The notes: a model not told the origin generated them from the letters alone. A stretch of DNA of 64,000 nt from Anaerolineae bacterium (GCA_023151115.1 JAKLJP010000040.1:1-64000); one strand, 5' to 3'. Shown: positions 1 through 9,810, counted from the first letter of the stretch. Numbers and translations: made by a program.

Positions 1-68
1 TTCGTTTGGCCATCCCTTTAACTTACGTTATTTTCTCGATTTGACAAATCTCTCCTTTCCTTAACTTG

Positions 69-251
69 TCAAGCATGGGCCGGGCCTTTGTCGTCATAGC
101 GGGAAATCTCGCTGATGGTCAGCCCTGGCGAGGGGGCAAACATCGGCGGCAGGTCAATCACGGGAGTGGCAGGCCCGAGGGGTTGGGTCAAGTCCACCAC
201 TTTAATTTTGCCTGCGGCTAAATCGGCCAGTAAGTTGGTGATAGATGACAT
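69..251 (-). pseudogene. truncated cyclase-family (kynurenine-formamidase-like) gene
   Basis: The 60 residues match the N-terminus of cyclase-family metal hydrolases: VVDLTQPLGPATPVIDLPP followed by ISRYDDKGPA. Full-length members run to about 250 residues and carry their metal-binding HxGTHxDAP motif just after this point. Here a stop follows GPAHA, so the metal site and most of the fold are missing. The ATG at 249-251 is preceded by an AAGGAG-like site. It lies downstream of the two ThDP genes on the same strand, the place where an intact cyclase might have joined that operon. The break may be a real 3' truncation or rearrangement. A fragment of this size is unlikely to be active. Confidence 0.7.
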
Positions 252-269
252 GGTATCTCCTTGTTTTGT

Positions 270-375
270 TATTGGGCAGGGTAGCAAAGTAACGGGGTAG
301 CAAAGTAACAAGTAGCAAAGCAGCAAATCTGTTACCCTGAAACCTTGCTACTTTGCGACCTTGCTACTTGTTACC
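270..375. repeat. short-unit repeat, GTAGCAAAGTAAC family
   Basis: Degenerate copies of GTAGCAAAGTAAC run towards 318 and are followed by their inverse (TTGCTACTTTGC, CTTGCTACTTG), so the stretch can fold on itself. It fills the gap between the cyclase fragment and the ThDP gene. The same family recurs near 4920-4965, 17655-17715, 21470-21500 and 59060. Confidence 0.75.
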
Positions 376-963
376 TGCTACTTGTAACCTGGCCTGCTTG
401 CGCTGTTTGATGTAACGTTCAAAGATAAAAGCGTTTTCGGGCAGTTTGAGGTCCATGCCGTAGTGGTCAGGGCCAACGGCTTCTACCTTAGCCACAATGG
501 TTGCCATTTCGTCGCCTTCAAAGGCGTCGGCGGCGGCTTCGAGAAATTGATAGAGTTCTGTGACCAGCGACACTTTGGGGCAGCCTGCGCCGCGAGCGAT
601 GGCGGCCAGGTCGGTGATACCGGCGGTGGTGTGGGAGGCAAAGCCGCCAGTAGAGAGAAGGCTGCCGTTATCAAAAATAATATGGGTCAGGTTGGGTGGG
701 CGGTAGCGGGCCAGGGTAGCCAGGCCGCCTAAATTCATCAGCACCGAGCCGTCGCCATCGAGCACCACCACTTTTTCGTGGGGCAGGTTCATGGCCAGGC
801 CCAGGCCAATGGACGAGGCCAGACCCATGGCATGCTCCAGGTAAAAAAAGTTATCGCAGTGGCCCAAGTCGTACAATTCTTGAGCGCACGCGCCCATAAT
901 AGTGACCACCAGGCGGTCATGCAGTTCTGGATAGAGGGCTTTGATACAATCGGCGCGTTTCAT
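364..963 (-). CDS. ThDP-binding decarboxylase, C-terminal (PP-domain) subunit, ComE-like
   Basis: This 199-residue protein carries the thiamine-diphosphate PP domain. The signature GDGSVLMNLG (about residues 70-79), followed by a conserved asparagine in FDNGS, is the usual Mg-ThDP pyrophosphate site. Length and sequence resemble the beta subunit of sulfopyruvate or phosphonopyruvate decarboxylases. The gene starts two bases after the stop of the PYR-domain gene upstream, so the two are surely co-transcribed and form one enzyme. The substrate cannot be fixed from sequence: a 2-oxo acid carrying a sulfonate or phosphonate is plausible. The rest of coenzyme M synthesis is not here, so a ComDE role in that pathway is unlikely. 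Confidence 0.8.
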   Translation of the reverse strand: MKRADCIKALYPELHDRLVVTIMGACAQELYDLGHCDNFFYLEHAMGLASSIGLGLAMNLPHEKVVVLDGDGSVLMNLGGLATLARYRPPNLTHIIFDNGSLLSTGGFASHTTAGITDLAAIARGAGCPKVSLVTELYQFLEAAADAFEGDEMATIVAKVEAVGPDHYGMDLKLPENAFIFERYIKQRKQARLQVAGNK

Positions 964-965
964 GG

Positions 966-1475
966 CTAATCCTCCATCAGCTCACGGGTGAGGAGCAGGG
1001 CCACCGGCGAGAGCGAACTGAGGGCAAAGGTTTGGGCTTCGCGGATTTGTTTGGCGGCTTTGTGCGGGTCGCGTACATAATCGAAGGGCAGGCCAAGGCC
1101 ACGTAGCACCGGCTCGGTCAGGATGCCGCCCTGGGTGTGCCAGGGGTACGGCTCGCCGATGTGGCCGCGATGGGCAATTAGCATGAGCAGGGGAATACGA
1201 TAGAGCAGGGCCAGCGAGACTATGCCGTTGATGCTGGCCAAAAAGCCGTGGTTTTGCATCAGTAAGGCGTTGGGCGTGCCGGCAAAGTAAGCGCCGGCGG
1301 CAATGCCGATAGCCTCCTCTTCCTTGGCTACCTCGACCAAGGTCATCTCCGGGTCGTTTTCGGCCAATTGCAGCAGGTAAACCAGCCACGTTTCGGGCAT
1401 AGCCGACAGGTAACGAATTCCGGCGGCTTTGATGCCCTCGTAGACCATTTTTGAATTATCGCGGGATACAGTCAT
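966..1475 (-). CDS. ThDP-binding decarboxylase, N-terminal (PYR-domain) subunit, ComD-like
   Basis: This 169-residue protein is the partner of the downstream ThDP subunit. It has a PYR domain with the catalytic glutamate in VEVAKEEEAIGIAAG (about residues 47-61), which activates the thiazolium ring, and a typical ALLMQNHGFLASINGI core. It resembles the alpha subunit of sulfopyruvate decarboxylase. Split PYR and PP subunits assemble as a heterodimer or higher oligomer with the active site at the interface. The start has an upstream AAGGTGG-like site. It is the first gene of a minus-strand operon that runs into the truncated cyclase gene. Confidence 0.8.
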   Translation of the reverse strand: MTVSRDNSKMVYEGIKAAGIRYLSAMPETWLVYLLQLAENDPEMTLVEVAKEEEAIGIAAGAYFAGTPNALLMQNHGFLASINGIVSLALLYRIPLLMLIAHRGHIGEPYPWHTQGGILTEPVLRGLGLPFDYVRDPHKAAKQIREAQTFALSSLSPVALLLTRELMED

Positions 1476-1559
1476 CGGTCACCACCTTTGGTGAGTTACA
1501 ACGCGGGGAGGCTGTAGTATAGACAAGGGTGGGGGTTTCGTCAAATGACGGAGGAATCG

Positions 1560-1590
1560 AAAAAGCCGGGCTGCTCATACCCGGCTTTTT
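1560..1590. terminator. hairpin with A and T flanks between divergent genes
   Basis: An 11-bp perfect stem (AAAAAGCCGGG / CCCGGCTTTTT) with a nine-base loop has the form of an intrinsic terminator on the plus strand. It lies between two divergent genes, so it ends no annotated gene. It could attenuate the minus-strand ThDP operon or insulate the plus-strand promoter. Confidence 0.5.
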
Positions 1591-1609
1591 CAAAAGGAGG
1601 AGAAGAGAG

Positions 1610-1630
1610 TGTCAATTCTTTTAATTGACA
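1610..1630. promoter_or_regulatory. 8-bp inverted repeat, possible operator
   Basis: TGTCAATT and AATTGACA form a perfect 8-bp inverted repeat around five bases in the divergent region between the ThDP operon and the sugar-nucleotide gene. It could be a repressor site or a small hairpin. No regulator gene lies next to it. Confidence 0.35.
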
Positions 1631-1777
1631 GCATCATTATAACCCCACCTCCTCGATTTAACTTGACGTGTTTGCAATGCCAACCTTCTGCTAACCCTAC
1701 GCAAACCAAACGCTGGCAGTTTTTGCAGGGTTGCCGGTATCAAAACCCGGCTTTTAAGCTTGAGCGAGACTAGATGG

Positions 1778-1806
1778 TTTACGGTTGTTCTACTTTATGG
1801 TATGAT
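1778..1806 (+). promoter_or_regulatory. sigma-70-type promoter for the sugar-nucleotide gene
   Basis: A -35 box TTTACG (1778-1783) and a -10 box TATGAT (1801-1806) are separated by 17 bases and point at the gene at 1851. The expected leader is about 35 bases and carries an AGGAG site before the ATG. Confidence 0.6.
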
Positions 1807-1850
1807 ACACATGTGGGCCGTCATAATTGAGCCATTTTTAGGAGAGGAAT

Positions 1851-4352
1851 ATGAGAGCAGTGGTCATGGCCGGCGGGTCGGGATCAAGGCTGCGCCCCCT
1901 TACAATTGAGCGTCCCAAACCAATGGTACCCATTGTTAACAAGCCGGCCATGAGCCATATTCTTGACCTGCTTAAACGTTACAACATCACCGAAGTTATT
2001 ATAACCGTACAATACCTGGCCGATATGATCCAGGATTTCTTTGGCGATGGCTCAAGCCTGGGCATGCAAATTCATTACTCGGTGGAAGAGACGCCGTTGG
2101 GCACAGCCGGGAGTGTTAAAAATGCCCAGGAATTTTTGGATGAGACCTTTTTGGTTATCAGCGGCGACGCCTTAACCAACTTTAATTTGGACAAGTTGGT
2201 GGCCTATCACAAAAGCAAAGGAACGCTGGCTACCCTGGCCTTATACAATCTGCCCAACCCCATGGACTATGGCGTGATTACCCTGGCCAATGATGGGCAA
2301 ATTGTGCGCTTTCAAGAAAAGCCCAGCCGGGGGTCAGTGATGTCTGATTACATCAATACCGGCATTTATGTACTGGAGCCCGAGGTTTTAGACTTTTTTG
2401 AGCCAAACACTGGCTTTGATTTTGCCAACGATTTATTCCCCATGCTGCATGAGCAAGGCTATCCACTCTACGGCTACGTGGGCGAAGGCTATTGGTGCGA
2501 TGTCGGCAACATTCCTGAGTACATGCGCGCCAACGCCGACGCTCTGGAAGGGCGGGTTGACGGGCTGGATTTGGGACGTTACCTGGGCGACGGTATTTGG
2601 GCCGGCCAGGATGTCGAAATTGCGCCGAGCGCCCGGCTGGAAGGCCCCATTTATCTGGGCCATGCGGTGCAGATAAAAAGCGGGGCGGTTATTTATGGCC
2701 CGACCGTCATCCGTGATTACACTGTAGTAGATAACGAAGCCCAGATAGACCGCTCGATTCTGTGGCGCAACTGTTATATTGGCGAACGCGCCCAAATCAG
2801 CGGGGCGGTTATTTTGCGCCAGTGTAGCCTCAAAGCCAACGCAACCGTTTTTGAGGGCACGGTTATCGGCGATGGCACCATTGTCGGCGAAAGCGCGGTA
2901 ATCCATCCGGGTGTGAAAATCTGGCCCGGTAAAGAGGTTGAGCCGGGGGCAACCGTCAACAGCAGCATTATCTGGGGGTCGCAGGGGCGGCGGGTTTTAT
3001 TTGGGCGGCACGGCGTCACCGGAGTGGTCAATATTGACCTCACCCCGGAGTTTAGCGCCAAGTTGGGGGCGGCGTTTGGGGCGACCCTATCCAAAGGTTC
3101 TATTGTGACCATCAATCGTGATATGCACCGCAGCCCTCGCATGATTAAGCGGGCCATCATTTCGGGTCTGCCCTCGGCGGGGGTCAATGTGTGGGATTTG
3201 GGGTCACAGCCATTGCCGGTGGCCCGCTATTACACCAAAATCTGTGGGGCCGAGGGCGGAGTCCACGTGCGGTTATCGCCCTTTGACGAGCGGGTGGTTG
3301 ACATCCACTTTATGGACGGCCAGGGCTTGAATCTCAACAAAAATAAAGAGCGTGATGTCGAACGGGTTTTCTTTCGCGAGGATTTCCGGCGGGTTTATCT
3401 GGACGATATCGGCAGCATCGAGTACGCCCAACAGGTCAAAGAGCGCTACATTGAAGATTTTCTGAAACATCTCAACACCAAAGCTATTCAGGATGCCGCT
3501 TTTGACCTGGTGGTTGATTTTGCCGATGGCGCCGTGGCCAGTACCTTGCCAACTATTCTTGACAAATTGAATTGTAATGTTGTTTCGCTCAATGCCAATA
3601 TTGAACGGACCAATTTTTCGCTCAACCCTACCCAATTTCAAAGGGCTCTCAAGCAAATGCAGATTATTACGACGGCTCTGGGCACGCAACTGGGTGCGCG
3701 CTTAAATCCCGGTGGCGAGCGTATCTTTCTAGTGGATGACCGGGGCTACCTTTTGGCCGGAACCACTGCATGCGCCGCCATGATGGAACTGGCCCTGCGC
3801 GATGCTCCTGGCAGCACGGTAGCCATTCCCATTGACCTGCCCAATCTTTTTGAATATATTGCCGCCCGGCACAACGGGCGGGTTATCCGCACTGAAACTG
3901 ACCTGGATGCTCTCATCAAAGCCACCTGCTCCGAAAAAGTGATTATGGGCGGTGATGGCAAAGGCAATTTCATCTTTCCCGATTTCCATTGCGCGGTTGA
4001 TGGTATGATGGCCCTAGCCAAAATTCTTGAGTTTCTAGCCACTCAACGAGTCTCGCTGGGCGACATTGTTTCTAAACTGCCGCCCTACCACATGGCCGAA
4101 CGGAAGGTTTCTTGTGTCTGGGAGGCCAAGGCTCGCGTTATGCGCCTGATTAATGAGAAGTTTGAAAGTTATAAAAACCAGATCATTAACGGGGCAAAGA
4201 TTAACCTGGCCGCCGATAAATGGGTGTTGATTGTGCCTGATCCTGATCAACCTTATTTCCGGGTGATTGTTGAAGCAGCTTCGCAGGGAGAGGCCGAAAC
4301 TTTGGCCGATGAATATGCTCAGGTGATCGAAAAACTTTCTCCTTTGGAATAG
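1851..4352 (+). CDS. sugar-1-phosphate nucleotidyltransferase / beta-helix / phosphomannomutase-like fusion
   Basis: The 833 residues form three parts. Residues 1 to about 235 are a nucleotidyltransferase with the [11 protein letters not shown] signature and RPKPMVPI, as in GDP-mannose or glucose-1-phosphate enzymes. Residues about 245-375 form a left-handed beta-helix with hexapeptide repeats. About 385-833 is a phosphomannomutase-like region. Its key motifs are degenerate. The phosphoserine loop (usually TASHNP) is replaced by [12 protein letters not shown], and the metal loop (usually DGDGDR) reads LNPGGERIF. The transferase part should be active; mutase activity is doubtful, and that part may be regulatory. 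It likely supplies NDP-sugars for cell-surface glycans. Similar fusions are known in cyanobacteria and Chloroflexota. It is monocistronic, with its own promoter and terminator. Confidence 0.85.
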   Translation: MRAVVMAGGSGSRLRPLTIERPKPMVPIVNKPAMSHILDLLKRYNITEVIITVQYLADMIQDFFGDGSSLGMQIHYSVEETPLGTAGSVKNAQEFLDETFLVISGDALTNFNLDKLVAYHKSKGTLATLALYNLPNPMDYGVITLANDGQIVRFQEKPSRGSVMSDYINTGIYVLEPEVLDFFEPNTGFDFANDLFPMLHEQGYPLYGYVGEGYWCDVGNIPEYMRANADALEGRVDGLDLGRYLGDGIWAGQDVEIAPSARLEGPIYLGHAVQIKSGAVIYGPTVIRDYTVVDNEAQIDRSILWRNCYIGERAQISGAVILRQCSLKANATVFEGTVIGDGTIVGESAVIHPGVKIWPGKEVEPGATVNSSIIWGSQGRRVLFGRHGVTGVVNIDLTPEFSAKLGAAFGATLSKGSIVTINRDMHRSPRMIKRAIISGLPSAGVNVWDLGSQPLPVARYYTKICGAEGGVHVRLSPFDERVVDIHFMDGQGLNLNKNKERDVERVFFREDFRRVYLDDIGSIEYAQQVKERYIEDFLKHLNTKAIQDAAFDLVVDFADGAVASTLPTILDKLNCNVVSLNANIERTNFSLNPTQFQRALKQMQIITTALGTQLGARLNPGGERIFLVDDRGYLLAGTTACAAMMELALRDAPGSTVAIPIDLPNLFEYIAARHNGRVIRTETDLDALIKATCSEKVIMGGDGKGNFIFPDFHCAVDGMMALAKILEFLATQRVSLGDIVSKLPPYHMAERKVSCVWEAKARVMRLINEKFESYKNQIINGAKINLAADKWVLIVPDPDQPYFRVIVEAASQGEAETLADEYAQVIEKLSPLE

Positions 4353-4370
4353 CCCCCTTCAAATAAATAA

Positions 4371-4404
4371 AAAGAGCCGTAATAACTACGGCTCTTTCTT
4401 TTTG
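4371..4404. terminator. bidirectional intrinsic terminator
   Basis: AAAGAGCCGTA and TACGGCTCTTT form an 11-bp stem followed by a T-rich stretch on the plus strand and an A-rich flank on the other side. It separates the convergent sugar-nucleotide gene and rplL and probably ends both transcripts. Confidence 0.85.
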
Positions 4405-4423
4405 TCTGAGCAGCTAAATCAGC

Positions 4424-4816
4424 TTAGCTGATTTCAACCTTGGCGCCTTCGGCCTCAAGCTTGGCTTTGGCATCCTCGGCCATTTCTTTGGTGGCGCCTT
4501 CCAACACTTTGGCCGGAGCGCCGTCCACCAAATCCTTGGCTTCTTTGAGGCCCAAATCAGCGCGGATGGCGCGGACAGCCTTGATGACCTGAATTTTCTT
4601 GTCGCCGACTTCTTTCAGGGTGACATCAAACTCGGTCTTCTCTTCGACTTCTTCAGGAGCCGCGGCTGCCGCACCGGTCGCCGGGCCAACTGCCATAACT
4701 GCGGCGGGGGCTGCCGCGCTGACGCCCCATTTTTCTTCCAGAATTTTGGTTAACTCAGCCGCTTCCAAAACGGTTAGCTGGCTCAGTTCATCGGCAATTT
4801 TTTGTAAATCTGCCAT
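4424..4816 (-). CDS. rplL: 50S ribosomal protein L7/L12
   Basis: This 130-residue protein has the L7/L12 plan: an N-terminal dimerisation helix pair (residues 1-35), an Ala-Pro-Gly hinge (about 36-55), and a C-terminal domain with [14 protein letters not shown] and [13 protein letters not shown] motifs that bind elongation factors. Several copies attach to L10 to form the stalk. The start ATG at 4814-4816 follows AGGAGATTATCAA; a longer reading frame upstream runs into intergenic repeats and lacks this support. It is the last gene of the block, behind rplJ, and ends at the bidirectional terminator. Confidence 0.97.
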   Translation of the reverse strand: MADLQKIADELSQLTVLEAAELTKILEEKWGVSAAAPAAVMAVGPATGAAAAAPEEVEEKTEFDVTLKEVGDKKIQVIKAVRAIRADLGLKEAKDLVDGAPAKVLEGATKEMAEDAKAKLEAEGAKVEIS

Positions 4817-4837
4817 TTGATAATCTCCTCTTAAAAT

Positions 4838-4965
4838 AGTAGACGGTAGACGGTAGACAGCACCCCTTCGGGTGCGCCGAAGGGCGTAAACAGGGAATTT
4901 ACCCACAGAGGGCCTTTGACTTTGCCTCCCTGCTACATTGCTACCTTGCTACCTTTCATATAGAT
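4838..4965. repeat. mixed short repeats (GTAGACGGTAGACAG and GCTACCTTGCTACC families)
   Basis: The gap between rplJ and rplL holds tandem GTAGACGGTAGACAG units, a GGGTGCGCCGAAGGGC palindrome-like stretch, and the inverse arm of the GTAGCAAGG family. The same units appear before mtnA, ahcY and groEL. Confidence 0.7.
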
Positions 4966-4989
4966 GGGTTAGTAATTCTAGTAGTGTTG

Positions 4990-5517
4990 TTACGCTTCGG
5001 CTTCTTTTTCGGCGTAAGCATTGAATACATTGACCAGTTGGCGTACGCCGCCGGCCACCACTCCGGCCAATTGACTTGCCGGCGCATTGATCAGCCCTAA
5101 AAGCTGGGCGCGCAGCACATCCAACGAGGGCAGGTTAGCCAGGTTTTTCACTCCGGCCTCATCAATAACCCGGTTGCCCAGCATCCCACCTCTGATGGTC
5201 AAAAGCTCATTTTGCTTGGCAAAATCAGTAATCGCTTTAGCCACGCCGCCGACATTACTATGGCAAAAGCCAATACCTATGGGGCCGGTCAACATGTCTG
5301 CGTCAACAGCAATACCGGCCTCTTTCAGGGCACGCTCGGCCAGGGTATTTTTGACAATTGCAAAACTCCCTTCCGCTTCCCGAACTTTTTTGCGAAGTTG
5401 TTCCACCTGAGACACTTTTAAGCCCCGATAGCCGGTAATGATCACAGCCTCGCTGAGGTTAAGCTCTTGCAGATACCCTTTAAGCAGTTCTTCCTTTTTC
5501 TCGCGTGATATAGCCAA
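4990..5517 (-). CDS. rplJ: 50S ribosomal protein L10
   Basis: This 175-residue protein carries typical L10 features: ISREKKEELLKGYLQEL at the N-terminus, NLSEAVIITGYRGLKVSQVEQLRKKVRE, and a C-terminal helix that carries L7/L12 dimers. The start deserves care. A GTG at 5524-5526 overlaps the Shine-Dalgarno sequence itself (GGGAGGTG), whereas the TTG at 5515-5517 sits about seven bases downstream of GGAGG and gives the usual MAISREKKE start. TTG is therefore preferred. Upstream lie an L10 leader and an attenuator, so the rplJ-rplL pair is probably repressed by binding of excess L10-L12 complex. Confidence 0.95.
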   Translation of the reverse strand: MAISREKKEELLKGYLQELNLSEAVIITGYRGLKVSQVEQLRKKVREAEGSFAIVKNTLAERALKEAGIAVDADMLTGPIGIGFCHSNVGGVAKAITDFAKQNELLTIRGGMLGNRVIDEAGVKNLANLPSLDVLRAQLLGLINAPASQLAGVVAGGVRQLVNVFNAYAEKEAEA

Positions 5518-5551
5518 ATTTGTCACCTCCCTTCTTTAGTAAAATTTCGAC

Positions 5552-5588
5552 AAATAAAAACGTCTTTGCCCAACCTGAGCAAAGACGT
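5552..5588 (-). terminator. attenuator hairpin in the rplJ leader
   Basis: Read on the minus strand, ACGTCTTTGC and GCAAAGACGT form a perfect 10-bp stem followed by TTTTATTTG, just 35 bases before the rplJ start. This is an intrinsic terminator inside the leader, downstream of the L10-binding region, as expected for transcription attenuation. Confidence 0.8.
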
Positions 5589-5644
5589 AAAAATACAAGT
5601 TGTTTCAGATGTACTCAAAAAAGAGTATAACTGACCTTTTCTTG

Positions 5645-5735
5645 ATTCTCTGAGTCTTTACCTCGGCGGGCGATGCTTTTTAGGGCATACATTAAGCACT
5701 GTAGAGGTCTACGGTGCGCCTGCTGTCTCTGGCAA
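5645..5735 (-). ncRNA. L10 leader (autoregulatory mRNA element)
   Basis: The minus strand carries the conserved blocks of ribosomal L10 leaders in order: GAGACAGCAGGCGC, then GTGCTTAATGTATGCC, then GCCCGCCGAGGTAAAGAC. In known cases the L10-L12 complex binds this folded kink-turn region and lowers expression of rplJ-rplL. A terminator hairpin lies between it and the gene. Confidence 0.8.
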
Positions 5736-5765
5736 CAATAAGAGAAATAAATTTATTTAATTTTT

Positions 5766-5814
5766 CTACCCTCTCGTTCCCACGCTTCGCGTAAGTTTGG
5801 GAACGAGAGGGTAG
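5766..5814. repeat. perfect 17-bp inverted repeat, TCTCGTTCCCACGCTTCGCG family
   Basis: CTACCCTCTCGTTCCCA (5766-5782) and its exact complement (5798-5814) enclose a 15-base loop just downstream of rplA. The core resembles an interspersed palindrome seen in many environmental bacterial genomes. It may end the rplA transcript but lacks a good T-tract. Confidence 0.75.
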
Positions 5815-5824
5815 GAGAACTGAA

Positions 5825-6538
5825 CTACTGAGTTTTTAACTGGGTCGCCTGAGCCGCATCTACTTTGACTCCAGGCCCCATCGTTGCATTCAAGCTTATC
5901 TTTTTGATATAAACACCCTTGGCTGCCGCCGGTTTGACTTGCTGTACCGCTTCCATCAAGGCGGCAAAGTTATCTACCAACTGCTCCTGGGTAAATGATA
6001 CCTTGCCAATGGGCAAATGGATGTTGGCCGTCCGATCCAGGCGAAATTCCAATCGGCCGGCTTTCAATTCTTTAACCACGCGACCCACGTCAGCGTCGGG
6101 CACAACCGTGCCGGCTTTGGGGCTGGGCATCAAGCCACGAGGACCCAACACTTTACCCAACCGCCCAACTTTACCCATCATCCCCGGCGTGGCTACGGCT
6201 ACATCAAAATCAAACCAGCCGCCTTGAATTTTTTGAACCAGGTCATCACTGCCGGCGTAATCCGCACCGGCATCCAGGGCGGCTTGCTGACCTTCACCCT
6301 CGGCAAAAACCAGCACCCGCACCTCTCGGCCAGTACCGTGCGGCAGTTGAACGGTACTGCGGATAAGCTGGTCGGCTTTGCGGGGATCCAGGCCCATGCG
6401 TAGGTGCGCCTCAACCGTAGCATTGAATTTGGTGTAAGATGATTTCTTGACCAAATCTACCGCTTCGGCTGGAGCGTAATATTGATTTGGGTCAACTAAC
6501 TTTGCTGCTTCTTGATACTTTTTGCCTCGTTTGGGCAT
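5825..6538 (-). CDS. rplA: 50S ribosomal protein L1
   Basis: The 237-residue product matches bacterial L1 throughout: the [11 protein letters not shown] start, the domain-II hinge [11 protein letters not shown] and [17 protein letters not shown], and the C-terminal [20 protein letters not shown]1 forms the mobile L1 stalk of the large subunit and binds 23S rRNA. The ATG at 6536-6538 follows AGGAGGAATGT at good spacing; the 22-residue upward extension is unsupported. It follows rplK closely, as in most bacteria. After it come the L10 leader and rplJ-rplL as a separately tuned unit. Confidence 0.97.
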   Translation of the reverse strand: MPKRGKKYQEAAKLVDPNQYYAPAEAVDLVKKSSYTKFNATVEAHLRMGLDPRKADQLIRSTVQLPHGTGREVRVLVFAEGEGQQAALDAGADYAGSDDLVQKIQGGWFDFDVAVATPGMMGKVGRLGKVLGPRGLMPSPKAGTVVPDADVGRVVKELKAGRLEFRLDRTANIHLPIGKVSFTQEQLVDNFAALMEAVQQVKPAAAKGVYIKKISLNATMGPGVKVDAAQATQLKTQ

Positions 6539-6630
6539 ACATTCCTCCTGAGTGGTAAAAACGGATCCGCTCAATTGGAGCAAATCCTCCCACTGGTAAA
6601 GCAAGCTATTTGCCTGCCAGACCGGGGCAA

Positions 6631-7056
6631 TTAACCTTCAATCGCAATCCCCATGCTGCGGGCCGAGCCTTCAACCTGCTTGATGGCGCCTTCAATATCC
6701 ACCGCATTAAGGTCTTGCATTTTTGTTTCCGCAATTTCTCGAACCTGGGCGCGGGTGAGTTTTCCAACTTTATTCCGGTTGGGCACGCCAGAACCTTTGG
6801 GAACGCTGGCTGCTTTCTTCAACAGGTCGCTGACCGGCGGAGTTTTGGTCACAAATGAAAAAGTCTGGTCCGTATAAATGGTAATTTCAGCCGGAATAAT
6901 CGAACCCATCATACTTTGGGTGCGGGCATTGTATTCCTTGCAGAAAGCCATAATATTGATCTGATGCGGACCTAACGCCGTACCAACCGGGGGGGCCGGA
7001 TTAGCTTTACCGGCCGGGATTTGCAGTTTTACCACAGCTTTTACTTTTTTCGCCAT
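6631..7056 (-). CDS. rplK: 50S ribosomal protein L11
   Basis: This is a full-length L11 (141 residues) with the N-terminal [21 protein letters not shown], whose proline-rich loop is the thiopeptide-binding face, and a C-terminal rRNA-binding domain. The protein sits at the GTPase-associated centre and is needed for stringent-factor response. Start ATG with AAGGATTAAAC upstream. It sits between nusG and rplA, as in the canonical secE-nusG-rplK-rplA order. Confidence 0.97.
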   Translation of the reverse strand: MAKKVKAVVKLQIPAGKANPAPPVGTALGPHQINIMAFCKEYNARTQSMMGSIIPAEITIYTDQTFSFVTKTPPVSDLLKKAASVPKGSGVPNRNKVGKLTRAQVREIAETKMQDLNAVDIEGAIKQVEGSARSMGIAIEG

Positions 7057-7102
7057 GTTTAATCCTTTTAATACCTCAAGGGCATACTTTGTAAGGTTGA
7101 CG

Positions 7103-7765
7103 CTAAACGCGTTCTACCTGTAAAAAATCAAGTTCGATCGGCGTTTCACGACCAAAGAAACTTACCAGAACTTTTACCCTGGCCCGATCAAGATCAATTT
7201 CGTCAACCGTACCCATAAAATCTTCAAATGGGCCTTCGACAATGCGTACTTTTTGGCCCACCTTAAAGCTAACTTTAATCTTGGGCGCTTCGGCATCCAT
7301 CCGTTTTAGAATTTTATCAACTTCATCCGGACGCAGCGGCGTGGGTTTGTTGCCAAAACCAACAAACCCGGTCACTCCTGGGGTGTTTCTAACCACATAC
7401 CAGGAGTCTTCGTCCATGACCATCTCAACCAGGATGTAACCTGGAAAAACCCGGCGCTCAATGGTACGGCGGTGCCCATCCCTCAATTCTACTTCTTCTT
7501 CGGTGGGTACGACTACCTGAAAAATCTTATCCTGCATCTCCATGGATTCAATCCGATGCAGGAGATTTTTCTGCACTTTATTCTCATACCCGGAATAACT
7601 GTGAATAACAAACCACTCCGTCCCTTCCGGTCTGGGTTTTTCTTCGACACCTTCACCGGGTGGCAGTTCTGATCCTTCAGCCGACACTGCTTCGATCGAA
7701 ACTTCTTCTTTTACCATCTCAGCAGTATTGGGTAAATTACCTGCCGATTTTTTCTTCTTGGCCAT
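7103..7765 (-). CDS. nusG: transcription termination/antitermination protein NusG
   Basis: This 220-residue protein has an acidic, low-complexity N-terminal extension of about 48 residues, then the NGN domain ([19 protein letters not shown] through [10 protein letters not shown] and [10 protein letters not shown]), then a KOW domain ([15 protein letters not shown]). NGN binds the beta-prime coiled coil of RNA polymerase and KOW binds S10 or Rho. The extension is longer than in E. coli (181 residues in all). It lies between secE and rplK on the same strand. Confidence 0.97.
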   Translation of the reverse strand: MAKKKKSAGNLPNTAEMVKEEVSIEAVSAEGSELPPGEGVEEKPRPEGTEWFVIHSYSGYENKVQKNLLHRIESMEMQDKIFQVVVPTEEEVELRDGHRRTIERRVFPGYILVEMVMDEDSWYVVRNTPGVTGFVGFGNKPTPLRPDEVDKILKRMDAEAPKIKVSFKVGQKVRIVEGPFEDFMGTVDEIDLDRARVKVLVSFFGRETPIELDFLQVERV

Positions 7766-7809
7766 AAACTTACTCTTCTAAACCTAATACGCCGCCAGCA
7801 AAAATCACA

Positions 7810-8118
7810 TTACTCCTGCTGACTATTAACATAAAATGCCGCTGCTCCAGCCGCTAAAAGAACCACAGCCAGTCCGATCCACAGGTACTCACCGGCAATA
7901 ACCCCGGCTGTGACCATCTGAAAAATATAATCCAACAACCCCAAGAATACAGCCATAGCCACCGTGACGCTGACCACAATGATGGTCAAATTTTTGGTTT
8001 CGTCACGGGTGGGCCAAACAACTTTACGTAATTCGGCGCGCGTTTCCTTGAAGTATTTAACAACGGCGTTATCCTCTTTGGGGGTAACTACTGCTGCGCT
8101 GGATTTGGATTTTGCCAT
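7810..8118 (-). CDS. secE: preprotein translocase subunit SecE
   Basis: This 102-residue protein has the conserved cytoplasmic amphipathic helix FKETRAELRKVVWPTRDET (about residues 23-41) and the following membrane helix. A second hydrophobic segment (about 75-97, GEYLWIGLAVVLLAAGAAAF) predicts two spans, unlike the single span in Bacillus or three in E. coli. SecE clamps SecY in the translocon. The position rpmG-secE-nusG is canonical. Confidence 0.93.
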   Translation of the reverse strand: MAKSKSSAAVVTPKEDNAVVKYFKETRAELRKVVWPTRDETKNLTIIVVSVTVAMAVFLGLLDYIFQMVTAGVIAGEYLWIGLAVVLLAAGAAAFYVNSQQE

Positions 8119-8154
8119 AGTTGTGCGCGCTCCTCTCAGTCTTTAAGGATGAAC

Positions 8155-8220
8155 CACCGACTGCACCCCCCAACCCTCCCCCTTTGAAGGAGAGGACAGA
8201 GAGGGGGTCGGCGGTCAGCA
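8155..8220. repeat. CCCTCCCCCTTTGAAGGAGAGG / CGGCGGTC repeat
   Basis: The rpmG-secE gap holds an imperfect palindrome around CCCTCCCCCTTTGAAGGAG and a GGTCGGCGGTCAG unit that recurs at 19830-19870 and 28505-28570. No gene or tRNA was found here. Confidence 0.5.
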
Positions 8221-8385
8221 TTATTTGGTTTCGCGATGTTGCCGGTGACACCGGCAGCGCGGGCAATATTTCTTAAACTCAAGCCGGTTCGGATCGTTGC
8301 GGCGATTTTTTTCAGAAGTATAGTTACGCTCACCACATTCCGTACAAGCCAAAGTCATTACCATACGTACTGCTTTTTTAGCCAT
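8221..8385 (-). CDS. rpmG: 50S ribosomal protein L33
   Basis: A 54-residue frame translated from the minus strand reads [20 protein letters not shown], then [20 protein letters not shown], then [14 protein letters not shown]. It has the L33 zinc site (CTEC and CPRC) and the [22 protein letters not shown] core. The start ATG is at 8383-8385 and the TAA at 8221-8223. It sits between tuf and secE, the standard place for rpmG in many phyla. A terminator separates it from tuf. Confidence 0.95.
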   Translation of the reverse strand: MAKKAVRMVMTLACTECGERNYTSEKNRRNDPNRLEFKKYCPRCRCHRQHRETK

Positions 8386-8391
8386 AATTCA

Positions 8392-8433
8392 CAAAAAGAG
8401 GGTAGAGAGGTGTTGCTCGTCTCTCGACCCTCT
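8392..8433 (-). terminator. intrinsic terminator after tuf
   Basis: On the minus strand AGAGGGTCGAGAG pairs imperfectly with CTCTCTACCCTCT and is followed by TTTTTG. It lies between tuf and rpmG, so rpmG-secE-nusG-rplKA probably has its own promoter or relies on read-through. Confidence 0.7.
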
Positions 8434-8496
8434 GACTCCTTTCTACAAAAGCCAGTCAATTACGAGTCGTGTTACTTCAAACCGCTCGAAAAAGGA

Positions 8497-9696
<1,200 letters not shown>

Positions 9697-9810
9697 ACTC
9701 TTTTAGTCTCCTTCGTAATGCCGTTGAAATATTTAACAAATTTGTCTCTACGAAATGGAACGGGTTTTCTCTAAGCTTTCAGATTCTTGATGTCTGAGAC
9801 AAACCTGTTA

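Noticed and set aside
1..13. Possible start of a further minus-strand gene (ATG at 11-13, MAKR)
   Set aside because: Only four codons lie in the window, and its upstream site overlaps the end of the cyclase fragment; too little to support.
8119..8220. tRNA-Trp near secE, as in many bacteria
   Set aside because: No cloverleaf can be drawn; the gap holds palindromic repeats only.
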